Part shown: positions 6,847 to 13,390 of the stretch, piece after piece
Numbering within the stretch: the first letter of the stretch is position 1
Layout of the letters: every line of letters begins with the position of its first letter
NCBI GenBank assembly: GCA_002498385.1
Contig: DAHH01000004.1
Coordinates: 192,715-206,146, forward strand
Length of the DNA: 13,432 nt
Origin: Methanobacterium sp. UBA410
GTDB taxonomy: Archaea > Methanobacteriota > Methanobacteria > Methanobacteriales > Methanobacteriaceae
Reading direction: 5' to 3'
Notes under the pieces: model-generated
What the model was told of the DNA's origin: nothing
Database searches by the model: none
What the model saw: only the letters and a program-made list of their open reading frames with translations
Program-made: the position numbers and the translations under genes

Positions 6847-7377
6847 ATGTTAATAGGCGTTATATCTGACACTCACATACCTGAAAGGGCTTCAAAAATT
6901 CCTGAAAATGTTTTTAAAACGTTTAACGGCGTTGATATGATACTGCATGCCGGGGATCTGGTTTCAAGGGAGGTTATACAAGAGCTTGAGAGTTTAGCTC
7001 CTTTAAAATGCGTTCAGGGAAACATGGACAGAGTTTACGGTACCCAGCTTCCTGAAAATGATACAATCAACATTGGAGGTATAAAAATTGGGCTCAGCCA
7101 TGGTGAAGTTTATCCAAGGGGCAACACTCAACAGCTGAGATACATAGCCATGGAACTGGGGGTTGAGGTCCTCATCACAGGGCACACACACTGGCCGTTC
7201 ATTAAAGAAGTGGATAAAGTTCTTCTTTTAAATCCCGGAAGTCCAACTGTTCCACGAATGTCAGACCCATCCGTAATGCTCCTTGAAATTGAGGATAGAA
7301 AATTGGACGTGAGGATCATTAAGATCGGGGCCCCTGTTTGCAAAGCTCTCAACTTCAAAGGGCACTTACAGAAATAA
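6847..7377 (+). CDS. YfcE/MJ0936-type metallophosphoesterase
   Basis: This is a small calcineurin-like phosphoesterase of the YfcE/MJ0936 type. Characterised relatives hydrolyse phosphodiesters with two bound metal ions, but the physiological substrate is unknown. All metal-ligand motifs are intact (numbered from this start): DTH (Asp8, His10), GD (Asp37), GNMD (Asn59), SHG (His85) and GHTH (His113, His115). The conserved NPGSPTVPR loop is at 129-137. At 176 residues it matches the single-domain family; there is no signal peptide, so it should be cytoplasmic. I chose ATG 6847 because the family begins directly with the first strand (MLIGVISDTH) and GGGGAT lies just upstream. An in-frame ATG at 6829 would add six residues and has no ribosome-binding site. 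It stands alone, with rlmE 242 bp downstream. Confidence 0.93.
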   Translation: MLIGVISDTHIPERASKIPENVFKTFNGVDMILHAGDLVSREVIQELESLAPLKCVQGNMDRVYGTQLPENDTINIGGIKIGLSHGEVYPRGNTQQLRYIAMELGVEVLITGHTHWPFIKEVDKVLLLNPGSPTVPRMSDPSVMLLEIEDRKLDVRIIKIGAPVCKALNFKGHLQK

Positions 7378-7619
7378 AACCAGCATAACTCTTTTATCAC
7401 TTAATAGAACAAAACAATGAAAAAAACTAAAAATGAAAAAATAAAACTGAATTGGAATTAAAAATTTGAACTAACTATTTAGAAATTGAGTTTTAAAGAT
7501 TAAAAGCGCTTAAAATTAAACTTTAAGATTAATATATTTTTAAAAGAGGGCAATTTTAGAATAAATATTGCTTAGGATACACACTACTTAAAGTACACAT
7601 TGCTGAAGGGTAAAATATC

Positions 7620-8240
7620 ATGACTAAACAATGGAACATGGAAAGAAAACACGAACAATACTACAAAATGGCCAAAAAGAATAAATACAGATCCAGAGCA
7701 TCTTACAAACTTAAACAGATAAACAAGAAATTTAAACTAATTAAACCCGGAAGTTACGTGCTTGATCTTGGAGCTGCACCTGGAGGATGGTCCCAGGTGG
7801 CCCTTGAAATTATTGGGAATGAAGGGCTTGTGGTGGGCGTTGACCTTCAACACATAAAATCCTTTGAAGAAGAAAACTTCATTGGAATAAAGGGCGATTT
7901 TACAAGCGAAGAAATCCAGAAAAAGATAGTAAGATCGCTGGAGGGAAAGGCCAACATCGTGCTTTCAGATGCATCACCAAAACTCTCAGGAATTAAAGAC
8001 ATGGACAACCTGAGGGCTGCAGAACTTGCTGAAACCGTGCTTGAAATATGTGATTCCCTGCTTGAAAGGAATGGAAGTCTTATCATGAAGGTTTTTCAGG
8101 GTGTGGAATTCCAGAACACCCTCAAGAAGATCAAAAAGAAGTTCAGAAATGTTAAAACCACCAAACCAGATTCTTCAAGAAAGAAAAGTATAGAAATGTA
8201 CGTGGTTGCAAAGGGTTTCAGAGGTTCAACTAGAAATTAG
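7620..8240 (+). CDS. rlmE: 23S rRNA 2'-O-methyltransferase RlmE (FtsJ/RrmJ)
   Basis: This is a SAM-dependent ribose 2'-O-methyltransferase of the FtsJ family, which methylates a conserved uridine of the large-subunit A-loop late in ribosome assembly. The 206 residues show an RNA-contacting basic N-terminus with SRASYKL (25-31), the SAM-binding motif LDLGAAPGGWSQV (48-60) and an acidic strand-end GVDL (73-76). SDASP (116-120), MKVFQG (156-161) and SIEMY (190-194) follow. The catalytic K-D-K-E tetrad is complete: Lys30, Asp117, Lys157, Glu192. Length is typical. The C-terminal TRAM domain found in some archaeal homologues is absent. There is no strong Shine-Dalgarno (GGGT about 10 nt upstream). 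A TTAATATATT box near 7529-7538 could be its TATA element. Archaeal members have also been linked to tRNA modification, so rRNA is the likely rather than proven substrate. Confidence 0.94.
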   Translation: MTKQWNMERKHEQYYKMAKKNKYRSRASYKLKQINKKFKLIKPGSYVLDLGAAPGGWSQVALEIIGNEGLVVGVDLQHIKSFEEENFIGIKGDFTSEEIQKKIVRSLEGKANIVLSDASPKLSGIKDMDNLRAAELAETVLEICDSLLERNGSLIMKVFQGVEFQNTLKKIKKKFRNVKTTKPDSSRKKSIEMYVVAKGFRGSTRN

Positions 8241-8276
8241 TAAATGGACTTCAAGTATTGGACTTCAGACATGAGC

Positions 8277-8310
8277 AAACTTAACTTATTCAGAAACTTA
8301 ACTTATCCGG
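8277..8310. repeat. Tandem 17-bp duplication
   Basis: AAACTTAACTTATTCAG (8277-8293) is followed directly by AAACTTAACTTATCCGG (8294-8310), 15 of 17 identical. It is the first of three unrelated tandem duplications in the 282-bp convergent spacer between rlmE and the small membrane protein gene. Confidence 0.7.
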
Positions 8311-8365
8311 ATTTAATAAACCTCTTTAAATAAATTCCTTTAATTGTGTATCTAACCTCTTTAAC

Positions 8366-8402
8366 TATTATTTAATTCCATTAGTATTATTTAATTCCAT
8401 TA
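8366..8402. repeat. Tandem 19-bp duplication
   Basis: TATTATTTAATTCCATTA occurs at 8366-8383 and again, identical, at 8385-8402. One base separates the copies. Confidence 0.75.
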
Positions 8403-8417
8403 AACTTCAACAATGAG

Positions 8418-8434
8418 AAAAATAAAATAAAAAA
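8418..8434 (-). terminator. T-rich tract downstream of the small membrane protein gene
   Basis: On the minus strand this A-rich block becomes T6-ATTTTATTTTT, about 90 nt after the stop codon at 8523. It is plausible as the terminator of that gene. Inferred from composition. Confidence 0.35.
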
Positions 8435-8453
8435 TTTGAAATCAGTTGAAGTC

Positions 8454-8492
8454 AAGAGGTTAAACCCCAGTTAAGAGGTTGAACTCCAAATT
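8454..8492. repeat. Diverged tandem duplication of about 19 bp
   Basis: AAGAGGTTAAACCCCAGTT (8454-8472) is followed by AAGAGGTTGAACTCCAAATT (8473-8492). The copies share most positions but have begun to diverge. Confidence 0.55.
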
Positions 8493-8522
8493 AAATCCAG
8501 CTGAACTGAAGGTTTAAATCTT

Positions 8523-8960
8523 TCAGTACATCATGGCTCTCAGGTTACTCAAACTGGTCTCTGCAGTTTGAAGCTGCTGCTGTGCCGTCTTTATCCTGCT
8601 TTTAATTTCACTCTGGGATTTACCAGCAGACACTGCACTTTGTGCATCTGAAATTGCAGATTGAGCCTTTACAAGTTGCAGGTTTGCATTTGTATAGGCC
8701 TGTGTAAGGTTGGCATTATTGGCTTTATCCACCTGAACCTTGACATCCGTGTACTGAGAACTCAAGTTAGAGTAATCAGATTGTAAAACAGCTATCTGGT
8801 CGTAGGCTGTTCCACTACCAACATCAGATGAAACAGTTGATGAAAGCGCAGAGATCCCAATGTAAGCAAACACAACTACTGTTGCAAGTATCATAATGAT
8901 TCCTAATATGGATATGCTCATGGATGTTGCTTTAAACAGATTTAATCTTGATCTTTTCAT
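8523..8960 (-). CDS. Small membrane-anchored coiled-coil protein, function unknown
   Basis: I do not recognise a family for this 145-residue protein. It starts with a short basic stretch (MKRSRLNLFK), followed by one hydrophobic segment at about residues 14-38. That pattern fits a signal anchor with the rest outside the cell. Residues about 52-143 are rich in Gln, Ala, Ser and Lys with few aromatics or prolines and a spacing that suggests a long helix or coiled coil. There are no cysteines. Two N-glycosylation sequons lie in the external part (Asn65-Leu-Ser, Asn84-Leu-Thr), so it could be modified by AglB. AGTGATAAC directly before the ATG serves as ribosome-binding site. It is convergent with rlmE and divergent from mcm. 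Composition and start signal support a real gene; the function cannot be inferred. Confidence 0.8.
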   Translation of the reverse strand: MKRSRLNLFKATSMSISILGIIMILATVVVFAYIGISALSSTVSSDVGSGTAYDQIAVLQSDYSNLSSQYTDVKVQVDKANNANLTQAYTNANLQLVKAQSAISDAQSAVSAGKSQSEIKSRIKTAQQQLQTAETSLSNLRAMMY

Positions 8961-8969
8961 GTTATCACT
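8961..8969 (-). promoter_or_regulatory. GTGAT-type Shine-Dalgarno of the small membrane protein gene
   Basis: AGTGATAAC lies directly before the ATG at 8960 on the minus strand. It is nearly the same as the sequence before topA and supports this start. Confidence 0.5.
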
Positions 8970-9066
8970 TAAAATTGGCTTTTAAAACAAAGCATAAAAT
9001 TATAATATTAATATCTAATTATATCTACAATATTTTTTTTCTTATGATATTTAGTAGTTGTATATA

Positions 9067-9098
9067 TTTTAATGTGTGATATTTTTAATGTGTGATAT
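9067..9098. repeat. Perfect tandem 16-bp duplication
   Basis: TTTTAATGTGTGATAT occurs at 9067-9082 and is repeated without change at 9083-9098. Confidence 0.8.
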
Positions 9099-9192
9099 AC
9101 TTGAACCATCAACCTAAAGTTTACAGTAACTACAAATTTTTCTTTAATAAATATTCAAATTAGCCAACAACAAAGATATATAATAAATGTAG

Positions 9193-9227
9193 TTAGTAAT
9201 AAATATACCAAATTTAGTAATAAATAT
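9193..9227. repeat. Direct repeat of TTAGTAATAAATAT
   Basis: TTAGTAATAAATAT occurs at 9193-9206 and 9214-9227, a 21-bp period, about 100-130 bp before the mcm start. A weaker related TAATAAAT lies at 9181-9188. A binding-site role at the mcm promoter is possible, but the sequence is low-complexity. Confidence 0.55.
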
Positions 9228-9324
9228 TTATAATGAACACAATCAATATAACAGATACAGTTGAAAATCACAAAGATTTAAAACATACAAAATGATTTTA
9301 TTAATAAAGGAGCATAGCTGAACA

Positions 9325-11325
9325 ATGACATCTTCAACAGATAAAAAAAAATCGTCGGTAGCAAAATTTGAGGAATTTTTCAGCACAAAGTACAAAGACA
9401 AAATCTTTGAAGCCCTTGAAAATTATCCTGACAGCAGGTCTGTTACCGTGGACTACAACGAGCTTGAGATGTTCGACCCGGACCTTGCAGATCTGCTCAT
9501 TGAAAAGCCAGAAGAAATTTTGAAGGCAGCACAGAAGGCTGTTAAAAACATTGATCCCCAGCGTAAAAACGCCGACATCCACATAAGATTTGAAAATATA
9601 AGAAACAACATCCAGCTTCGATACCTTCGAAGTAAGTATATTGGAAAGTTCGTTTCAGTTGACGGTATAATACGTAAAACCGACGAAATTCGTCCCAGAA
9701 TAGTGAACGCTCTTTTTGAGTGCAGAAGCTGTATGCGGCTCCAGGAGGTACCTCAAACAAGCAACGTACTAAGCGAACCTGCCCTTTGTAAGGAGTGTGG
9801 AGGCAGGTCCTTCAAGCTGCTCCAGGAAGACTCAGAGTTCATGGACACACAAGCAATAAAGGTTCAGGAACCCCTTGAAAACCTTTCAGGTGGTGAAGAA
9901 CCAAAACAGATATCTGTGATACTTGAAGACGACCTTGTTGACTCTGTGACTCCTGGAGACATAGTAAGAATCACAGGAACCATGAAAACTGTCAGGGACG
10001 AGAAAACAAAACGTTTCAAAAACTACATCTATGGAAACCACATTGAAGCCCGGGAACAGGAATTTGAAGAGCTTGAAATAAGCGAGGAAGATGAAGAAGA
10101 GATAAAAGAACTTGCAGCAGACCCCGATGTATACGAAAAAATCATAAACTCCACTGCACCTTCAATAAAGGGTTATAAGGAAGTTAAGGAAGCTATAGCT
10201 CTGCAGCTTTTTGGAGGTTCTGCAAAGGAGCTTGAAGATAAAACCCGGATAAGGGGAGACATCCACATACTCATAGTTGGAGACCCTGGTATCGGTAAAT
10301 CCCAGATGCTCAAATACGTTTCAAAACTGGCACCTCGTGGAATTTACACGAGCGGTAAAGGAACAAGTGGTGTAGGACTCACAGCAGCAGCTGTACGCGA
10401 TGAATTTGGTGGTTGGTCCCTTGAAGCCGGTGCACTGGTTCTTGGTGATCGGGGTAATGTCTGTGTTGATGAGCTGGACAAGATGAAGCCAGAGGATCGT
10501 TCTGCAATTCACGAAGCCCTTGAACAGCAGACCATCAGTATTGCAAAGGCTGGTATAATGGCAACCCTCAACTCTCGTTGCTCTGTTCTTGCAGCTGCAA
10601 ACCCAAAATTTGGACGTTTTGACCGTTACAAATCAATAGGTGAACAGATAGACCTTCCATCACCAATTTTATCCCGTTTTGACCTTATATTTGTTGTTGA
10701 GGATAAACCTGACGTTGAGAAGGATACCAAACTTGCAGACCACATACTGAAGATACATAAGGACAACTCCATACCCTTCGAGATCGAACCTGAACTTCTA
10801 AGGAAGTACATTGCATATGCAAGGCGTGAAATACATCCAAAACTCACAACAGAAGCCAGTAAAGTTCTTCAGGAGTTCTACGTCAGCATGAGAGGCGGGG
10901 CTGAAGATGAAGATTCTCCAGTACCAATCACAGCACGTCAGCTCGAGGCACTCGTCCGACTCTCTGAGGCAAGCGCAAAGATCCGGCTTGGAGATGAAGT
11001 AACAACCTTTGATGCCAAAAGGGCCATTGAAATTCAGCAAAAATGTATGAAACAGGTGGGATACGATCCAGAAACTGGTAAAGTTGATATTGACAAGGTT
11101 GAAGGACGTACACCAAAATCAGACCGTGACAAGTTCCGTGTTGTGACTGAGGTCATAGGAGAACTTGAAGCTGAGTACAATGGAAAAACTCCAAAGACCA
11201 TACTTATATCCGAACTGGAAGACAGATACAACATGAGCGAAGAAAAGGTCGAGGACATAATAAAGGTGTTGAAGAGGAAAGGATTAATATACGAACCTTC
11301 AAATGGTTACTACAAGGTCTCTTAA
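9325..11325 (+). CDS. mcm: Replicative DNA helicase MCM
   Basis: MCM is the hexameric 3'-5' helicase that unwinds DNA at archaeal replication forks. The 666 residues equal the length of the Methanothermobacter thermautotrophicus enzyme. The N-terminal domain carries a zinc ribbon (Cys133/136/155/158) and OB-fold region. After an acidic linker (about 246-265) comes the AAA+ core: Walker A GDPGIGKS (319-326), the GTSGVGLTAA segment (346-355), Walker B VCVDELDK (379-386), sensor 1 AAANP (423-427) and the arginine-finger motif LSRFDL (449-454, Arg451). A C-terminal winged-helix domain spans about 600-666. All catalytic motifs are present, and there is no intein at the Walker A or sensor positions where archaeal MCMs often carry one. 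The ATG at 9325 is chosen because no better start is nearby. It is followed on the same strand by aIF2-beta and the NMD3-like gene. Confidence 0.97.
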   Translation: MTSSTDKKKSSVAKFEEFFSTKYKDKIFEALENYPDSRSVTVDYNELEMFDPDLADLLIEKPEEILKAAQKAVKNIDPQRKNADIHIRFENIRNNIQLRYLRSKYIGKFVSVDGIIRKTDEIRPRIVNALFECRSCMRLQEVPQTSNVLSEPALCKECGGRSFKLLQEDSEFMDTQAIKVQEPLENLSGGEEPKQISVILEDDLVDSVTPGDIVRITGTMKTVRDEKTKRFKNYIYGNHIEAREQEFEELEISEEDEEEIKELAADPDVYEKIINSTAPSIKGYKEVKEAIALQLFGGSAKELEDKTRIRGDIHILIVGDPGIGKSQMLKYVSKLAPRGIYTSGKGTSGVGLTAAAVRDEFGGWSLEAGALVLGDRGNVCVDELDKMKPEDRSAIHEALEQQTISIAKAGIMATLNSRCSVLAAANPKFGRFDRYKSIGEQIDLPSPILSRFDLIFVVEDKPDVEKDTKLADHILKIHKDNSIPFEIEPELLRKYIAYARREIHPKLTTEASKVLQEFYVSMRGGAEDEDSPVPITARQLEALVRLSEASAKIRLGDEVTTFDAKRAIEIQQKCMKQVGYDPETGKVDIDKVEGRTPKSDRDKFRVVTEVIGELEAEYNGKTPKTILISELEDRYNMSEEKVEDIIKVLKRKGLIYEPSNGYYKVS

Positions 11326-11336
11326 ACTTAAAAACC

Positions 11337-11342
11337 TTTTTT
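11337..11342 (+). terminator. Oligo-T tract after mcm
   Basis: A T6 run 11 nt after the mcm stop is followed by further T-rich sequence up to about 11365. This is consistent with intrinsic archaeal termination. Confidence 0.4.
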
Positions 11343-11405
11343 ATACATTTATACTCTTTCTTATACAAGTATAACCATCTACATTAATATTTTAAATAAT
11401 TCTTA

Positions 11406-11499
11406 GATAATATCTGAACCTATGATATCTGAAGTTAAATGATATCTGAAGTTAAATGATATCTGAAGTTAAATGATATCTGAAGTTAAATGATATCAT
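11406..11499. repeat. 17-bp tandem array, 4 perfect copies plus partials
   Basis: GATATCTGAAGTTAAAT is repeated four times without a mismatch (11424-11440, 11441-11457, 11458-11474, 11475-11491). A terminal GATATC (11492-11497) completes the 10-bp palindrome ATGATATCAT (11490-11499). A degenerate extra copy sits upstream (11406-11423). Each unit contains the 6-bp palindrome GATATC, giving five at exact 17-bp spacing. There is no spacer between units, so it is not a CRISPR. Perfect identity implies recent expansion or selection. Confidence 0.9.
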
Positions 11500-11666
11500 G
11501 AACGTGCCTAAAAAAAAATTTCTAAAATTATATTACATGATAAATCTATTACATAATAAAAATATTACATGGTAATTATTATAACACTATATCAATAGTA
11601 ATTTCCAAAAATTAATCATCCATAAAAAATTAAGAATAATTAAAAGTAACAATTTTTAAGTTTTTC

Positions 11667-11673
11667 AGGAGGT
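11667..11673 (+). promoter_or_regulatory. Shine-Dalgarno of aIF2-beta
   Basis: AGGAGGT lies 7 nt before the ATG at 11681. It is the strongest ribosome-binding site in the window and fixes the start. Confidence 0.8.
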
Positions 11674-11680
11674 AAAAAAC

Positions 11681-12088
11681 ATGACTGATTACAATGAATT
11701 GCTGGACAGAGCCATAGATCAGCTCCCAGAGAAAGTTTTTGAAACTAAAAGGTTCACAGTGCCCAGGGCTTACTCCGTGATCCAGGGAAACAGAACCATT
11801 ATCCAGAACTTTAGAGAGGTTGCAGATGCCTTGAACCGTGACCCACAACATGTTCTGAAGTTCCTTTTAAGAGAGCTGGGTACAGCTGGAAACCTTGAAG
11901 GTGCAAGGGCCATAATGCAGGGAAAATTCACTCATTACCTTATAAACGACAGGATAGAGGACTACGTGAAACGTTTCGTAATGTGCCACGAGTGCAACAG
12001 GCCTGACACCAGGATAATAAGGGAAGACCGCATCGACATCCTGAAATGTGAAGCTTGCGGTGCTAAAGCACCTTTAAAAACACTTTAA
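11681..12088 (+). CDS. Translation initiation factor aIF2, beta subunit
   Basis: This is the beta subunit of the heterotrimeric archaeal initiation factor 2, which delivers methionyl initiator tRNA to the small ribosomal subunit. At 135 residues it has the standard archaeal length, without the lysine-rich N-terminal extension of eukaryotic eIF2-beta. An N-terminal helix that contacts the gamma subunit (about 1-22) is followed by the alpha-beta core (about 25-95). Recognisable stretches are NFREVADALNRDP (43-55) and FLLRELGTAG (61-70). A C-terminal zinc ribbon has Cys102/105 and Cys123/126. The gene has its own strong Shine-Dalgarno and a 355-bp upstream spacer, so independent transcription is likely although it follows mcm on the same strand. 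A T-rich tract follows the stop. Identification is secure. Confidence 0.95.
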   Translation: MTDYNELLDRAIDQLPEKVFETKRFTVPRAYSVIQGNRTIIQNFREVADALNRDPQHVLKFLLRELGTAGNLEGARAIMQGKFTHYLINDRIEDYVKRFVMCHECNRPDTRIIREDRIDILKCEACGAKAPLKTL

Positions 12089-12097
12089 ATAGATAAC

Positions 12098-12114
12098 TTT
12101 ATTTTATTTTATTT
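12098..12114 (+). terminator. T-rich tract after aIF2-beta
   Basis: Four T3-T4 runs separated by single A residues begin about 10 nt after the stop codon and form a plausible intrinsic terminator. Confidence 0.4.
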
Positions 12115-12216
12115 AAGATTAAGAATTATGGGAGTTAAAGATTAAATTAAAGATTTAAATTTATTCACTTATCTCCTGCTTAATCAGGCCAAATCTTTTT
12201 TTATACGTCATTAAAG

Positions 12217-12236
12217 TATAAAAGATCCTTTATAAA
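12217..12236. promoter_or_regulatory. Symmetric TATA element upstream of the NMD3-like gene
   Basis: TATAAA (12217-12222) and TTTATA (12229-12234) form an inverted repeat around AGATCC, with GATC at 12224-12227. The right arm, TTTATAAA (12229-12236), is a good archaeal TATA box and would give a transcription start near 12258, about 75 nt before the ATG. A second box (TTATAAAA, about 12250-12257) is an alternative. Confidence 0.35.
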
Positions 12237-12334
12237 AAAAATAATCAACTTATAAAAATTTTACAAATATTTAAAGTCTAAAAAAAAAACTTCAAAAAAA
12301 ATAATTAAACAATAAAAAAAAATTGACTGATAAA

Positions 12335-13390
12335 ATGTTCTGTCCAAAGTGTGGAAGGGAAGATGTGGAACTTTTTAAGGGACTCTGCAAATCCTGCTTT
12401 TTAGATGAATTTGAGCTCATAAACTTGCCCGATAAGATCGAGTTCACAGTCTGCGTGAAATGCGGCTCAACCCTTAAAAATGGGAAATGGAAAGATCAGG
12501 GGTTAACAGAGGAAGAACTTGTGTACAACGCCGTTGTTGAAAGTGTTGAAACCTCCAAAATGGTGGATAACCTTGAAATATCCGTTGAGATCTTAAAAAC
12601 AAGGGGTTCAATTTTTGAATGTATTGTAAGTGCATCTGGCAAGGTTCTGGGAGAAGTTTTAAATCAGGACTATGCAGTTGAGGTTAAAAAGAACAAGACG
12701 GTTTGTTCAGATTGCAGCAAATACGAATCAGGTTATTATGAATCTGTAATCCAGATAAGGGCCGACAGGCGAGTTCCAACCCCAGATGAAATTGAGTCAA
12801 TCGACAAGATCCTGATAGAGCGCGCGAACAAGCTTTCCAAAAAGAACAGAATGGCCTACATTGCAGACAGAATTGTGCTCAAAGAGGGTGTTGATTACTA
12901 CGTCGGCTCCTATAAAGCTGCAAAAAGCCTTTTGGATAGTATCAGAGAAGTTTTTGGAGGTATTGTAAAGGAGTCCCCAAAGATAGCCGGACGGGATAAG
13001 TCAAAGGGTAAGGATCTCTACAGGATCTGGATATCCCTGAGACTTCCAAGGTTTCACAGGGGTGATTTCATAGAGTATGAAAACATCAAAGGCCAGGTTA
13101 CAGGTTTTAATGCCAAGAAGATAATGTTCAATGAGCTGAACTCCCAAGACACTGGATCGGTGATCTGGAAAGACTACGACAATATAAAAATAATTGCAGA
13201 ACGTGAAGACGTTGAAAATGCAATTGTAACTGTAAAAACGCCCCGATCCATCCAGATACTCCATCCTGAAACTTATCAACCAATCGACATACCTCTCCAA
13301 CCCAGCATAGAATCGATTGAAGTTGGAGAAGAGGTACCTGTACTGGAGATAAATGGAAACTTTTATATCCTCAAAAAGCCTGCTGAATAA
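12335..13390 (+). CDS. NMD3-like ribosome biogenesis/export protein
   Basis: This is an archaeal member of the NMD3 family. In eukaryotes NMD3 is the adaptor for 60S subunit export. The archaeal protein lacks an export role and is presumed to act in large-subunit maturation. Numbered from this ATG, the 351 residues open with CPKC (Cys3/6) and CKSC (Cys18/21), followed by CVKC (Cys40/43) and CSDC (Cys124/127), the treble zinc-ribbon arrangement of the family. The middle region includes NKLSKKNRMAYIADR (165-179) and DYYVGSYKAAK (187-197). The C-terminal part is beta-rich, with LPRFHRGDFIEY (237-248). No nuclear-type export or import extensions are present. ATG 12335 is preferred because CTGATAAA directly precedes it, as at other starts here, and the zinc motif then begins at residue 3. 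An in-frame TTG at 12323 would add four residues and lacks a binding site. Confidence 0.92.
   Translation: MFCPKCGREDVELFKGLCKSCFLDEFELINLPDKIEFTVCVKCGSTLKNGKWKDQGLTEEELVYNAVVESVETSKMVDNLEISVEILKTRGSIFECIVSASGKVLGEVLNQDYAVEVKKNKTVCSDCSKYESGYYESVIQIRADRRVPTPDEIESIDKILIERANKLSKKNRMAYIADRIVLKEGVDYYVGSYKAAKSLLDSIREVFGGIVKESPKIAGRDKSKGKDLYRIWISLRLPRFHRGDFIEYENIKGQVTGFNAKKIMFNELNSQDTGSVIWKDYDNIKIIAEREDVENAIVTVKTPRSIQILHPETYQPIDIPLQPSIESIEVGEEVPVLEINGNFYILKKPAE

Larger units (their letters stand above)
8970..9324. other. Divergent spacer upstream of mcm
   Basis: This is an extremely AT-rich spacer between divergent genes. It holds a possible TATA element for the small membrane protein gene on the minus strand (TAATATTATA near 9001-9010), two sets of short direct repeats, and possible TATA elements for mcm (TTTATAAT 9227-9234, or GATATATAAT near 9174-9183). 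AAAGGAG (9306-9312) is the only Shine-Dalgarno-like signal before mcm; its 12-nt spacing to the ATG is long. No RNA gene or small ORF stands out. Confidence 0.4.
11326..11680. other. Spacer between mcm and aIF2-beta
   Basis: This spacer holds the presumed mcm terminator (T6 at 11337-11342), the 17-bp tandem array (11406-11499), and about 170 bp of AT-rich sequence that should contain the aIF2-beta promoter. It ends in a strong AGGAGGT. No gene or tRNA is visible. Confidence 0.45.

Noticed and set aside
8961..9324. Replication origin next to mcm
   Set aside because: The spacer is AT-rich with short repeats, but there is no Orc1/Cdc6 gene and no recognisable origin-recognition-box inverted repeats. 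Proximity to mcm alone is not evidence.
9325..11325. Intein in MCM
   Set aside because: The Walker A to arginine-finger core is continuous, the total length is the normal 666 residues, and no splicing motifs are visible.
11406..11499. Possible CRISPR array
   Set aside because: The units are contiguous, with no variable spacers, are only 17 bp long, and there are no cas genes nearby. It is a simple tandem repeat.
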